From assembly GCA_963824905.1 (NCBI GenBank), contig CAWGRH010000002.1:62001-126000 (forward strand): a stretch of DNA of 64,000 nt. Direction: 5' to 3'. The position numbers and the translations under genes were made by a program. The notes below the pieces were generated by a model. That model saw only the letters and a list, made by a program, of their open reading frames with translations, was not told where the DNA came from and searched no databases. This DNA comes from JAJPKK01 sp963824905 (GTDB lineage Bacteria > Pseudomonadota > Alphaproteobacteria > Rhizobiales > Xanthobacteraceae). How positions within the stretch are numbered: position 1 is the stretch's first letter; each line of letters starts with the position of its first letter. Positions 45,846 to 54,324 of the stretch are shown here, piece by piece.

Positions 45846-47194
45846 TCGTCGACGACGAAGCTGACATCCGTGAGCTCGTGTCGGGTATCCTCGAGGACGA
45901 GGGCTACACGACGCGGGTCGCGCGTGACAGCGACGATGCGCTCAACGCAATCCATGCACGCCGGCCGAGCCTGGTGTTCCTCGACATCTGGCTGCAGGGC
46001 AGCCGGCTCGACGGGCTCCAGGTGCTCGGAACCATCAAGACCGAGCATCCCGATCTGCCGGTGGTGATGATCTCCGGTCACGGCAACATCGAAACCGCCG
46101 TCGCGGCCATCAAGGAGGGTGCATACGATTTCATCGAGAAGCCGTTCAAGGCGGACCGGCTGGTGCTGGTCGCGGACCGCGCGCTCGAGACCTCCCGCCT
46201 CAAGCGCGAGGTCAAGGATCTAAAGCAGCTCGCGCCCTATTCGGCGACCCTCGTCGGCGGCTCCGGCGCGATCAACCATCTGCGCAACACCATCGAGAAG
46301 GTCGCCCCGACCAACAGCCGCATCCTGATCGTCGGACCCTCGGGCTCCGGCAAGGAGCTCACCGCGCGCACCATCCATGCGTTGTCCAACCGCGCGTCCG
46401 CACCCTTCGTCGTCATCAACGCCGCGGCAATCACGCCTGAGCGGATGGAGGTCGAGCTGTTCGGCGTCGAGCAGCCGAACAGCGGCGAGCAACGCAAGGT
46501 CGGCGCGCTCGAGGAGGCCCATCTCGGTACGCTGTTCATCGACGAGATCGCCGACATGCCGCGGGAGACGCAGAGCAAGATCCTGCGCGTTCTCGTCGAC
46601 CAGACCTTCCAGCGCGTCGGCGGCACCCAAAAGGTCGAGGTCAATGTCCGCATCATCACCTCGACGGCGCGCAATCTGGAGGAGGAGATCGCGGCGGGGC
46701 GCTTCCGCGAGGACCTTTACCATCGGCTTTCGGTGGTGCCGATCCGGGTGCCTCCGCTCGCCGAACGGCGCGAGGACGTACCCGCCCTCGTCGACTATTT
46801 CATGGACCAGATTTCCCAGGCGACCGGGTTGCCCAAGCGGCGGATCGGCACCGACGCGATGGCGGTGCTGCAGACCCACGACTGGCCGGGCAACGTGCGG
46901 CAGCTGCGCAACAACGTCGAACGGCTGATGATCCTCGCCGGCGGCGAGCCCGACGCGGTGATCTCCGCCGACATGCTGCCGCAGGACGTCGGCGCCATGG
47001 TGCCGTCGATGCCGCGCGGCGGCGGCGAGCAGCTCATGGGCATGCCGCTGCGCGAGGCGCGGGAAGCCTTCGAGCGCGAATATCTGCGCGCCCAGATCAG
47101 CCGGTTCGGCGGCAACATCTCGCGTACCGCCGAATTCGTGGGGATGGAGCGCTCGGCGCTCCATCGCAAGCTCAAGGCCCTGGGCATGGATTGA
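45827..47194 (+). CDS. ntrX: Response regulator NtrX, lacking the GAFTGA loop
   Basis: A protein of 455 residues. Receiver domain (IVDDEADIRELVSGIL; phospho-acceptor Asp in LVFLDIWLQG), AAA+ domain (Walker A VGPSGSGKE, Walker B GTLFIDEIADMP), and a C-terminal Fis-type HTH (GNISRTAEFVGMERSALHRKLKAL). Where NtrC has KGAFTGA, NtrX reads VEQPNSGEQRKVGALEEAH, so the sigma54-contacting loop is missing. It therefore probably regulates through DNA binding rather than by classical sigma54 activation. It overlaps ntrY upstream and touches dat downstream (TGATG). Confidence 0.95.
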   Translation: MASDILIVDDEADIRELVSGILEDEGYTTRVARDSDDALNAIHARRPSLVFLDIWLQGSRLDGLQVLGTIKTEHPDLPVVMISGHGNIETAVAAIKEGAYDFIEKPFKADRLVLVADRALETSRLKREVKDLKQLAPYSATLVGGSGAINHLRNTIEKVAPTNSRILIVGPSGSGKELTARTIHALSNRASAPFVVINAAAITPERMEVELFGVEQPNSGEQRKVGALEEAHLGTLFIDEIADMPRETQSKILRVLVDQTFQRVGGTQKVEVNVRIITSTARNLEEEIAAGRFREDLYHRLSVVPIRVPPLAERREDVPALVDYFMDQISQATGLPKRRIGTDAMAVLQTHDWPGNVRQLRNNVERLMILAGGEPDAVISADMLPQDVGAMVPSMPRGGGEQLMGMPLREAREAFEREYLRAQISRFGGNISRTAEFVGMERSALHRKLKALGMD

Positions 47195-48051
47195 TGTTCA
47201 GGGTTGCCTATGTCAACGGCCGCTACCGGCCGCATGGCGAAGCCATGGTGCACGTCGAGGACCGGGGCTACCAGTTCTCCGACGGCGTCTACGAGGTCTG
47301 CGAGGTGAGGGGCGGGCTCCTCGTCGACGAGCGCAGGCACATGGCGCGGCTCGCACGCTCGCTCGGCGAATTGCGGATCGACATGCCGATGTCGCTTGCG
47401 GCGCTCGGCGTCGTGCTGCGCGAGACGGTACGCCGCAACCGCGTGCGCGACGGCCTCGTCTACCTGCAGGTGACCCGCGGCACTGCGCGGCGCGACCACG
47501 GCTTCCCGGCGCCCGGGACGGCGCCGCAGGTCGTCGTCGTCTCACGACCGCTCGATCCCTTGCGTGCCGAACGCGTTGCGGCCGACGGCATCGCCGTCAT
47601 CACCGTCCCGGACAACCGCTGGGGGCGCGTCGACATCAAGTCGATCTCGCTGCTGCCGAACGTGCTCGCCAAGCAGGCGGCCCGGGAGAAGGGGGCGCGC
47701 GAAGCCTGGTTCGTCGATGCCCAGGGGTTCGTCACCGAGGGTTCCTCCTCGAATGCCTGGATCGTGACCGGGCAGGGCGAGGTCGTCACCCGGCCGGTCG
47801 ACCACGGCATTCTCGCCGGGATATCGCGCGCCGTCGTGCTCGATACGCTCGCGGCCCAGGGGCTCACCCTGGTCGAGCGCCCGTTCACGGTGGCAGAGGC
47901 CCAGGCGGCCCGGGAGGCCTTCGTGACGGCGGCGAGCATGATCGTCCAGCCAGTCGTGCAAATCGACGGCAGGCCGGTCGGCAACGGCCATCCCGGCCTG
48001 ATCGCGATCGCGCTCCGGCGCGAATTTCACCGCCATGCCGAGCTCAGCTGA
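47194..48051 (+). CDS. dat: D-amino acid aminotransferase (class IV)
   Basis: A protein of 285 residues. Class IV PLP-dependent aminotransferase fold: FRVAYVNGRYRPHGEAMVHVEDRGYQFSDGVYEV at the start (read in blocks), the PLP-binding Lys in DIKSISLLPNVLAKQ, and the cofactor-loop FVTEGSSSNAWIV. This matches D-alanine aminotransferase/Dat, which interconverts D-amino acids and 2-oxo acids for the cell wall. Branched-chain aminotransferase-like activity is possible. ATG 47194 overlaps the ntrX TGA. In Rhizobiales it commonly sits between ntrX and hfq. Confidence 0.88.
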   Translation: MFRVAYVNGRYRPHGEAMVHVEDRGYQFSDGVYEVCEVRGGLLVDERRHMARLARSLGELRIDMPMSLAALGVVLRETVRRNRVRDGLVYLQVTRGTARRDHGFPAPGTAPQVVVVSRPLDPLRAERVAADGIAVITVPDNRWGRVDIKSISLLPNVLAKQAAREKGAREAWFVDAQGFVTEGSSSNAWIVTGQGEVVTRPVDHGILAGISRAVVLDTLAAQGLTLVERPFTVAEAQAAREAFVTAASMIVQPVVQIDGRPVGNGHPGLIAIALRREFHRHAELS

Positions 48052-48139
48052 TGGGCAGGCGGCCTTGGAAAGCTCACAACCCGGATGGTGACCGAGTAAA
48101 AATGACTGTAAAAAGCGACGGTCCGCTCATCGGTTAGGC

Positions 48140-48169
48140 TTGCAAGCGGTCGAAACCTACCATCTAATA
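48140..48169 (+). promoter_or_regulatory. Candidate promoter for hfq
   Basis: TTGCAA at 48140-48145 and CTAATA at 48164-48169 are 18 bases apart, in an AT-richer gap (48052-48307) between dat and hfq. The preceding GGCTTG also resembles the heat-shock sigma32 -35 box of alphaproteobacteria. This is not decisive. Confidence 0.3.
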
Positions 48170-48307
48170 ATGTGTTCTATCCTTCCCGACGCGGTCATCG
48201 TTGGCCGGGAGGCAAAAGCAGCACCATTGATTGCAGCGATGGCTGCTGAAAACAACAAAGTGGACTCCAAGACACCAACAAGAAGCGGAACAGCGGAAAA
48301 AACGGCC

Positions 48308-48568
48308 ATGGCAGCCGATCGCGCACAGAATCTACAAGACACATTCCTCAATCACGTTCGCAAAGCCAAAATCCCCCTCACGATCTTTCTCGTGAACGGG
48401 GTGAAGCTGCAGGGGGTGGTGACCTGGTTTGACAATTTCTGCGTCCTCTTGCGGCGGGACGGGCATTCCCAGCTCGTCTACAAGCACGCGATTTCGACCA
48501 TCATGCCGGGGCATCCCGTGCAGCTGTTCGAAGGCGGTGAAGAGGGCGCCGCCGTGGAAAAGACCTGA
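48308..48568 (+). CDS. hfq: RNA chaperone Hfq
   Basis: A protein of 86 residues. Ring-forming Sm-like protein that helps small RNAs pair with mRNAs. The Sm1 motif (LQDTFLNHVRKAKIPLTIFLVNGVKLQG, in part) and the Sm2 motif (YKHAISTIMP) are intact, with the usual short acidic tail. The open frame continues upstream to 48140, but residue pattern and family length put the start at ATG 48308 (MAADRAQNLQ). It stops one base before the hflX start, as is usual in alphaproteobacteria. Confidence 0.96.
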   Translation: MAADRAQNLQDTFLNHVRKAKIPLTIFLVNGVKLQGVVTWFDNFCVLLRRDGHSQLVYKHAISTIMPGHPVQLFEGGEEGAAVEKT

Positions 48569-51097
48569 TTGGAGCCGCATCGCCGCGACGACCACCGCCT
48601 GAGCCCGCCGGAGGGCTCGACGGGTCGTGCCGCCGTGATCGGGCCCTATCTGCGCCGCCGTGAGGCGGCGGAGAGCGTCCGCGCGCCGGAAGCCCGGCTC
48701 GAGGAGGCGATCGGGCTCGCCCAGGCGATCGACCTCGATGTCGTCGCCTCCGGCGTCGTCATGCTCGCGGAGCTGCGCCCGGCGACCTACATGGGCAAGG
48801 GCAAGGTCGAGGAGCTTGCCGGCCTCGTGAAAACCCACGAGGCGGGCATCGTGGTGATGGACTGCGCGCTCTCCCCGGTGCAGCAGCGCAATCTCGAAAA
48901 GGCATGGAACGCCAAGGTGCTGGACCGCACCGGGCTGATCCTCGAAATCTTCGGCCGGCGCGCCCGCACGCGGGAAGGCGCGCTCCAGGTCGAGCTTGCC
49001 CATCTCAACTACCAGAAGAGCCGCCTGGTGCGGTCCTGGACCCACCTCGAGCGCCAGCGCGGCGGCTTCGGCTTTCTCGGCGGCCCCGGCGAGACGCAGA
49101 TCGAGACCGACCGCCGGCTGATCGCGGAGCGCATCGCCAAGATCGAGCGTGAGCTGGAAAGCGTGAAGCGCACCCGCAAGCTTCATCGCGACAGCCGGAA
49201 ACGTGTGCCTTATCCGATCATTGCGCTTGTTGGTTACACCAACGCTGGAAAGTCGACCCTGTTCAACAGGCTCACCCGCGCGGCGGTGTTGTCGGCCGAT
49301 ATGCTGTTCGCGACCCTCGATCCGACCCTGCGCGCAGTCACGCTGCCGCGCGGCAACCGGATCATCCTGTCCGACACCGTCGGCTTTATCTCGGACCTTC
49401 CGACGGCCCTCGTGGCGGCGTTCCGCGCCACCTTGGAAGAGGTGATCGAAGCCGACCTGATCCTCCACGTGCGCGACGTCTCCCACGGCGACACCGAGGC
49501 CCAGTCCCACGACGTCGGCGAGGTGTTGCGCGATCTCGGCATCGAACCCGAAGATCCCCGCATCATCGAGGTGTGGAACAAGATCGACCGCGTCGACGCG
49601 GCCGAGCGGGCGCGGCTCGAGAACCTCGCGGCGCGCCACCGCGATCGCGCCGGCCCGGTGCTGGTCTCGGCGGTGACAGGCGAGGGGGCCGACACCCTGA
49701 TCGCCGCGATCGAGGCGCAACTCGCCATCGCGCGGCTGACGCTGGAAGTCGCCATCGACATGGCCGATGGCGCAGGCATGAGCTGGCTCCATCGCCATGC
49801 CGAGGTGCTCGCCCGCTCGACCGACCCCGACGGGCGGATGCACGTCACGATCAGGGTCGATCCCAGCCAAGCAGGGCGGGTACGGGCGAAGTTCGGCGAG
49901 GCGAATATCGCGGGGAGGCCGCGGTTACGACGGCGACTGGACGCGCGTCAGCTTCCGGGGCCGGCCGCAGGCCGGAACCCGGAATCGCAGATCCTTACTC
50001 GCCGCAAAGCCTGGATTCTCGGGTTCGGTCGCTGCGCACCGCCCCGGAATGACGGGGAGGGAGAAACGGCGCTACTTCCCCGGCACATCCTTCTCCGCCA
50101 CCTTCGCCGCATCCCACAACGCGTCCATCTCTTCCAACGTCGATTGCGCCGGCGCCTTGCCCCGCGCCGCCAGCGCGTCCTCGATGAACGCGAACCGGCG
50201 CTCGAACTTGGCGTTGGTGGCTCGCAACGTCGCCTCCGGATCGGCATCGAGATGGCGAGCGAGATTGACCACGGCGAACAGGAGATCGCCGGTCTCCGCC
50301 GCGGCGCCGGTGCGGTCGCCGGCGGCGAGTGCTGCGGAAATCTCGTCGGCCTCCTCGCGGATCTTCGCGAGCACCGCGTGCGGATCGTTCCAGTCGAAGC
50401 CGACCTTGCCGGCCTTGTCCTGGAGCTTGAGCGCGCGGGTGAGGGCAGGGAGCCCTACCGGCACTCCGGCCAACGCGCCCGCACGGCCCTCGTCGCCGAC
50501 GCCGCGCCGAGCGGCCCGCGCCGCCTTCTCCTCGGCCTTGATCTCGTCCCACTGCCGCTTCACCGCCCCGGGCGTGAGATCGTGGGCATCGCCGAACACA
50601 TGGGGGTGGCGCCGGATGAGCTTCTCGGTGATCGCCTGGACGACGTCGCCGAAGCCGAACCGGCCGGCTTCCTGCGCCATGCGGGCGTGGAACACGACCT
50701 GGAGCAAGAGGTCGCCGAGCTCGTCGCGCAGGTCGTCGAGGTCGCCCCGGGAGATCGCGTCGGCGACCTCATAGGCCTCCTCGATGGTGTACGGCGCGAT
50801 GGTCGAAAAATCCTGCTCGAGGTCCCACGGGCACCCGGTCCCCGGCGTGCGCAGCGCCGCCATGATCTCGATGAGGCGCGCGATGTCGGAGGAGGGTTTC
50901 ATCTGATGCCTTTGAGGAACTCTGGACGGGAGACTGGATTTGGCATATGCCAATGGCATAGGTTAGGAGAAAGTTCGTGGTCCGCGAGCGACGCGTCAAG
51001 CTCTTCAAGAACGGCCGCAACCAAGCCGTCCGCATTCCCCGGGAGTTCGAGCTTCCGGGTGAGGATGCCATTATCAAGAAAGACGGCGACAGGTTGA
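48569..51097 (+). CDS. hflX: GTPase HflX; conserved part ends near 49930 with no stop codon there
   Basis: Ribosome-associated GTPase that rescues or splits stalled ribosomes. Conserved features are the N-terminal domain (LAELRPATYMGKGKVEEL, GGFGFLGGPGETQIETDRR), G1 GYTNAGKST, G3 DTVGF, G4 NKID, and the C-terminal domain to VRAKFGEA. TTG 48569 directly after the hfq stop gives the family-like start MEPHRRDDH. HflX proteins normally end close to KFGEA (about residue 440), but no in-frame stop follows until 51095-51097. The remaining 390 codons are antisense to mazG and are not protein-like. A stop lost by mutation or base error, or by insertion of the repeat-like DNA at about 49965-50060, is likely. 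The biological gene is about 48569-49930. Confidence 0.85.
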   Translation: MEPHRRDDHRLSPPEGSTGRAAVIGPYLRRREAAESVRAPEARLEEAIGLAQAIDLDVVASGVVMLAELRPATYMGKGKVEELAGLVKTHEAGIVVMDCALSPVQQRNLEKAWNAKVLDRTGLILEIFGRRARTREGALQVELAHLNYQKSRLVRSWTHLERQRGGFGFLGGPGETQIETDRRLIAERIAKIERELESVKRTRKLHRDSRKRVPYPIIALVGYTNAGKSTLFNRLTRAAVLSADMLFATLDPTLRAVTLPRGNRIILSDTVGFISDLPTALVAAFRATLEEVIEADLILHVRDVSHGDTEAQSHDVGEVLRDLGIEPEDPRIIEVWNKIDRVDAAERARLENLAARHRDRAGPVLVSAVTGEGADTLIAAIEAQLAIARLTLEVAIDMADGAGMSWLHRHAEVLARSTDPDGRMHVTIRVDPSQAGRVRAKFGEANIAGRPRLRRRLDARQLPGPAAGRNPESQILTRRKAWILGFGRCAPPRNDGEGETALLPRHILLRHLRRIPQRVHLFQRRLRRRLAPRRQRVLDEREPALELGVGGSQRRLRIGIEMASEIDHGEQEIAGLRRGAGAVAGGECCGNLVGLLADLREHRVRIVPVEADLAGLVLELERAGEGREPYRHSGQRARTALVADAAPSGPRRLLLGLDLVPLPLHRPGREIVGIAEHMGVAPDELLGDRLDDVAEAEPAGFLRHAGVEHDLEQEVAELVAQVVEVAPGDRVGDLIGLLDGVRRDGRKILLEVPRAPGPRRAQRRHDLDEARDVGGGFHLMPLRNSGRETGFGICQWHRLGESSWSASDASSSSRTAATKPSAFPGSSSFRVRMPLSRKTATG
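50072..50902 (-). CDS. mazG: Nucleoside triphosphate pyrophosphohydrolase MazG
   Basis: A protein of 276 residues with two MazG domains. LIEIMAALRTPGTGCPWDLEQDF and IEEAYEVADAI...LRDELGDLLLQVVFHARMA (metal-binding Glu residues) form the first, and REEADEISAAL...ETGDLLFAVVNLAR the second. It hydrolyses NTPs to NMPs, cleaning up aberrant nucleotides. The start is set at ATG 50902 (MKPSSDIARLIEIM); the longer frame to 50959 runs into the vapBC operator. It is convergent with hflX and the two are neighbours in many Rhizobiales. Confidence 0.93.
   Translation of the reverse strand: MKPSSDIARLIEIMAALRTPGTGCPWDLEQDFSTIAPYTIEEAYEVADAISRGDLDDLRDELGDLLLQVVFHARMAQEAGRFGFGDVVQAITEKLIRRHPHVFGDAHDLTPGAVKRQWDEIKAEEKAARAARRGVGDEGRAGALAGVPVGLPALTRALKLQDKAGKVGFDWNDPHAVLAKIREEADEISAALAAGDRTGAAAETGDLLFAVVNLARHLDADPEATLRATNAKFERRFAFIEDALAARGKAPAQSTLEEMDALWDAAKVAEKDVPGK
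50941..50958 (+). promoter_or_regulatory. Candidate VapBC operator
   Basis: TGGCATATGCCA at 50941-50952 is a perfect 12-base palindrome, and TGCCAATGGCA at 50948-50958 overlaps it as a second inverted repeat around one base. It lies just upstream of the vapB ribosome site. AbrB-type antitoxins usually repress their own operon at such sites. Confidence 0.55.
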
Positions 51098-51210
51098 TCA
51101 TCGAGCCAGCGCCGCCGGAATCTCTGCTGGCATGGCTCGATACGTTAGAGCCGTTGGATGAGGAGTTTCCCCCGATCCCGGATCCCCCGCCAGAGCCCGT
51201 CGAGCTTTGA
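50977..51210 (+). CDS. vapB: VapB-type antitoxin (AbrB/SpoVT fold)
   Basis: A protein of 77 residues. The N-terminal 45 residues form a swapped-hairpin DNA-binding domain (RVKLFKNGRNQAVRIPREFELPGE and a closing GDRLIIEP). The Pro/Glu-rich tail (PPESLLAWLDTLEPLDEEF) would bind and inhibit the toxin. The start is GTG 50977 with AGGAGA six bases upstream. The stop TGA overlaps the vapC ATG, a typical coupled toxin-antitoxin layout. Confidence 0.9.
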   Translation: MVRERRVKLFKNGRNQAVRIPREFELPGEDAIIKKDGDRLIIEPAPPESLLAWLDTLEPLDEEFPPIPDPPPEPVEL

Positions 51211-51611
51211 TGCGCTACCTGCTGGATACGAATATCGTCTCCGATCTGGTCCGGCATCCGAAAGGCCGGGTTGCCCGACGCATTCGGCAAGTGGGCGGCG
51301 CCCAGGTATGCACCAGCATCATCGTCGCATGCGAGCTCCGGTACGGCGTGGCCAAGAAGGGGACCGCGCAATTGTCGGCGCGGGTCGACGATGCCCTGAC
51401 AAGGCTCGACGTGCTCGCATTCGAATCGCCGGCCGACGTCGCCTATGCCTCGATCCGTTCTGCGCTGGAGAGGATCGGTCGACCGATCGGCGCCAATGAT
51501 CTTCTCATCGCTGCCCACGCACTGGCGCTCGGCTGCACGATGGTGACCGACAACGGAGGGGAGTTCAGCCGGATCGAGGGACTTGTCTGTGAGAACTGGC
51601 TTGGCCCTTAG
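51210..51611 (+). CDS. vapC: VapC-type PIN-domain toxin
   Basis: A protein of 133 residues. PIN-domain ribonuclease with acidic metal ligands in YLLDTNIVSD (Asp near residue 6), ACELRYGV (Glu), IGANDLLIAAHAL (Asp) and MVTDNGGEF (Asp). VapC toxins cleave tRNA or rRNA when free of VapB. Length is normal and all expected acidic positions are present, so it should be active. ATG 51210 overlaps the vapB stop. The gene ends six bases before the next gene. Confidence 0.92.
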   Translation: MRYLLDTNIVSDLVRHPKGRVARRIRQVGGAQVCTSIIVACELRYGVAKKGTAQLSARVDDALTRLDVLAFESPADVAYASIRSALERIGRPIGANDLLIAAHALALGCTMVTDNGGEFSRIEGLVCENWLGP

Positions 51612-51617
51612 ACGAAC

Positions 51618-52913
51618 ATGCGCGTGCTAATCACCGGTGCCTACGGTCTCATCGGCTCCGCGTGCCTCGCGAAGTTGCATGCCGAAGGACACGATCTCGT
51701 CGGGGCAGGGCGCAGCATCACCGACGCACGACGACGATTTCCGTACGCACAGTGGGTGAGGGCGGATTTTCGCGAACTGACAACGCCGGAATCCTGGCGC
51801 GAATTGCTCACGGGGATCGACGCGATAGTCAACTGCGTCGGCGCCCTTCAGGACGGCGCGCGCGACGATGTAATGCGCGTCCATGTGGCCGCCCCGGCAG
51901 CGCTGTTTGCAGCGTGCGAACAGATGAACGTGTGCCGGGTCATCCACATCTCGGCGGTAGGCGCTGACCCGGCCGGCGCAACCCCGTTCGCGCGCACAAA
52001 AGGCGAGACGGAGCGTGATCTCGCGCGCCGCAATCTCGACTGGGTGATCCTGCGCCCCGGCTTGGTGACAGCGAACGGCGTCTATGGCGGCACGGCGCTG
52101 CTGCGCGGCGCCGCGGGTTTCCCTATGGTGACGCCGGTTGTCGCGGCCAAGCCGGTGCAGATCGTGACCGCTGCAGATGTGGCGGAGACTGTGGCATGGG
52201 CGCTCCGACCCGGGGCGCCGGCGCGGCTGAGCCTTGACGTTGTCCATCCCCTGCCAATGACGTTAGGTGCCATCGCGATGTTCTACCGCGCCTGGCTCGG
52301 TCTCAAGCCGCAGCCTGTGGTGACGTTGCCGGGCGTGATCACCGCTGTCGCCGCTCGGATTGCCGACGCGCTGTCGTGGCTCGGTTGGCGCAGCCCGATG
52401 CGGACGACGGCCATCAAACAACTCGCGGAAGGGATCAAAGGCGAACCGGACAGCTGGATCGCGGCAACAGGAATAGCACCTACGAGCCTCGATGCGTGGC
52501 TGGCGGTCCATCCGGCGACGGTCCAGGACCGGTGGTTTGCCCTGCTTTACGTGCTCAAGCCGGTCGCCGTCGCATCGTTGGCATCGTTCTGGATCTTGAG
52601 TGGCATCATCGCTCTTGGACCGGGCTGGTCCGGCGCCTTGCTCATCCTGCGCCTTGCCGGCTTCGCGCCTGGAATTGCCAAGCTCGCAGTCGTGGCGGGC
52701 GCCGCGCTGGACATCGTGCTGGGGGCGGCGATGCTGGTGCGGCGGACCTGCCGTATCGCGCTGATGACTTCGCTCATTGTCTCGACCGGCTACCTCTTGG
52801 CAGCCGCGGTCGTGGTGCCTCATCTGTTCGCCGATCCTCTCGGCAGCATGCTCAAAGTTCTTCCAGTCATGCTCGCCACGCTCTTCCTTCTCGCCGTCCT
52901 GGATGAGCGATGA
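51618..52913 (+). CDS. NAD(P)-binding oxidoreductase fused to a DoxX-like membrane domain
   Basis: A protein of 431 residues. Residues 1-280 are an atypical short-chain dehydrogenase/NmrA-like domain: VLITGAYGLIGSACLAKLHAEGH binds NAD(P), then IDAIVNCVGALQDG, VIHISAVGAD and WVILRPGLV. From about 305 to 431 come four membrane spans (LLYVLKPVAVASLASFWILSG, LRLAGFAPGIAKLAVVAGAALDIVLGAAML and two more) of the DoxX-like type. The catalytic Tyr-X3-Lys of classical SDRs is not seen. The natural substrate is unknown. It overlaps the next membrane gene by four bases, so they form an operon. Confidence 0.82.
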   Translation: MRVLITGAYGLIGSACLAKLHAEGHDLVGAGRSITDARRRFPYAQWVRADFRELTTPESWRELLTGIDAIVNCVGALQDGARDDVMRVHVAAPAALFAACEQMNVCRVIHISAVGADPAGATPFARTKGETERDLARRNLDWVILRPGLVTANGVYGGTALLRGAAGFPMVTPVVAAKPVQIVTAADVAETVAWALRPGAPARLSLDVVHPLPMTLGAIAMFYRAWLGLKPQPVVTLPGVITAVAARIADALSWLGWRSPMRTTAIKQLAEGIKGEPDSWIAATGIAPTSLDAWLAVHPATVQDRWFALLYVLKPVAVASLASFWILSGIIALGPGWSGALLILRLAGFAPGIAKLAVVAGAALDIVLGAAMLVRRTCRIALMTSLIVSTGYLLAAAVVVPHLFADPLGSMLKVLPVMLATLFLLAVLDER

Positions 52914-53380
52914 CCGCGCTCTACATGCTGCTCCGACTCGTCCACATCGTCGGCGCTTGCGTGCTGCTCGGCACAGGCGTGGGCATCGCGTTCTTCATGT
53001 GGATGGCGAACCGGACAGGGGAGGTGGGCACCATCGCCGCAACCGCGCGCATCGTGGTGATCGCCGATATCGTTTTCACGGCCACCGCGATCGTGATGCA
53101 GCCAATCTCCGGCGCCGCGCTCGCCTGGATGACCGGCACCTCGGCGCTGGCGCCCTGGCTTGTGGCGTCATTCGCGCTCTACCTGCTGGCCGGCCTGTGC
53201 TGGCTGCCCGTGGTGTGGATTCAGGTGAAGTTTCGCGACTTGGCAGCTGAGGCGAAGAAGGGCGGCGCGCCATTGCCGGAGCGGTACCACCGGCTGTTCC
53301 GGATTTGGTTCATCCTCGGCTGGCCTTCCTTCGCCGCCGTCATTGCGATCCTCGTGCTGATGATCGCCAAGCCGACCTAG
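52910..53380 (+). CDS. DUF2269-family membrane protein
   Basis: A protein of 156 residues with four membrane segments (about 5-27, 45-68, 78-105 and 132-152). LLRLVHIVGACVLLGTGVGIAFFMW at the start, with a His and Gly pattern, and a YHRLFRIWFILGWPSF segment near the end are typical of DUF2269 proteins, whose role is unknown. It overlaps the SDR-DoxX gene by four bases (ATGA) and probably works with it. The two genes often occur together, which suggests a membrane redox function, but this is inference. Confidence 0.82.
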   Translation: MTALYMLLRLVHIVGACVLLGTGVGIAFFMWMANRTGEVGTIAATARIVVIADIVFTATAIVMQPISGAALAWMTGTSALAPWLVASFALYLLAGLCWLPVVWIQVKFRDLAAEAKKGGAPLPERYHRLFRIWFILGWPSFAAVIAILVLMIAKPT

Positions 53381-53495
53381 GCGGGCCCCATCCTCGATTC
53401 GCATAAGAGATATTATGGAATATTTTCGTGGACCCCAATAAACATGCGGCTTTCTGAAGCCGCCCGCAGCCTCCCGAACCCGCATCGCCGCGCGC

Positions 53496-54324
53496 CTACC
53501 CCTCGAACTCCGCCCGCAGCCCGTCGTGCGCCGGCACGACGTTCGCCGGCAGCTTGGCGCGCAGCTCCTCGTAGTCGAGGTCGCTGTGCATGTTGGTGAG
53601 GATCGCGCGCTTCGGCTTGATGCGGTCGATCCACTCCAGCGTCAGGTCTAGATGGAAATGGCTCGGGTGCGGCTTGTAGAACAGCGCGTCGACGATCCAC
53701 AGCTCGATGCCGGCCAGGAGCTCGACGCTTTCCGGCGGCAGGTCGACGAGGTCGCTCGAATAGGCCATGGCGCCGAACCGGAAGCCGAGCGAGGCGACGT
53801 CGCCGTGGTCCTGGAGCAGCGGCATGGCGGTGACCGGGCCGCCGGGGCCGGCGATGGTGACGGGCGCGCCGGGTGCGATCCGGTGCGGGTTCGCGATCGG
53901 CGGATAGGCGCTGCCGGGCGGCGTCATGAAGCAGTAGCCGAAGCGCAGCTCCAGCACCCGCCAGGTCGCCTCGTCGCTATAGACGTCGATGCGCCGCCGG
54001 TTGGCGATGAACAGGCCGCGCAGGTCGTCGATGCCGTGGGTGTGGTCGGCATGCTCATGGGTGTAGAGCACGCCGTCGAGCCAGTTGACGCCGGCGTCGA
54101 GGAGCTGCTCGCGCAGGTCCGGCGAGGTGTCGACGAGGACGCGGGTCGCGGCGCTGTCTTTGGCGCCGGTTGCAGTGTCATCTTGCGCCGCGCGCTCGAC
54201 CAGGATCGAGCAGCGCCGCCGCCGATTTCCTGGGGTTTTTCGGATCGCAATGGCCCCAGCCGAGCCCTGGGCGTGGCACGCCGCCGGAAAAGCCGCAGCC
54301 GAGAATGGTGACGGAAAAGCTCAT
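53496..54324 (-). CDS. MBL-fold metallo-hydrolase (PhnP-like), frameshifted by one extra base near 54227
   Basis: Metallo-beta-lactamase-fold phosphodiesterase-like protein. The first frame starts MSFSVTILGCGFSGGVPRPG and GHCDPKNPR, then loses sense. One base later the other frame gives RRRRCSILVERA, RVLVDTSPDLREQLLDAGV, the metal motif LYTHEHADHTHGIDDLR, and LLQDHGD and DALFYKPHPSHFHLDLTLEW further on. A surplus A in AAA (plus-strand TTT at 54226-54228) explains the shift, and the corrected protein has 275 residues. It overlaps tatD by four bases (ATGA) and forms the end of the metG-tatD-MBL group. The motif set is complete, so a base error is more likely than decay. Confidence 0.85.

Noticed and set aside
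48140..48307. An N-terminal extension of Hfq from 48140.
   Set aside because: The extra residues are not conserved in Hfq. MAADRAQNLQ at 48308 is the usual start and the upstream bases look like promoter DNA.
49797..50774. An alternative plus-strand frame as the true C-terminus of HflX after a one-base shift.
   Set aside because: It also runs long without a stop and shows no HflX-like residues, so shifting the frame does not restore a normal end.
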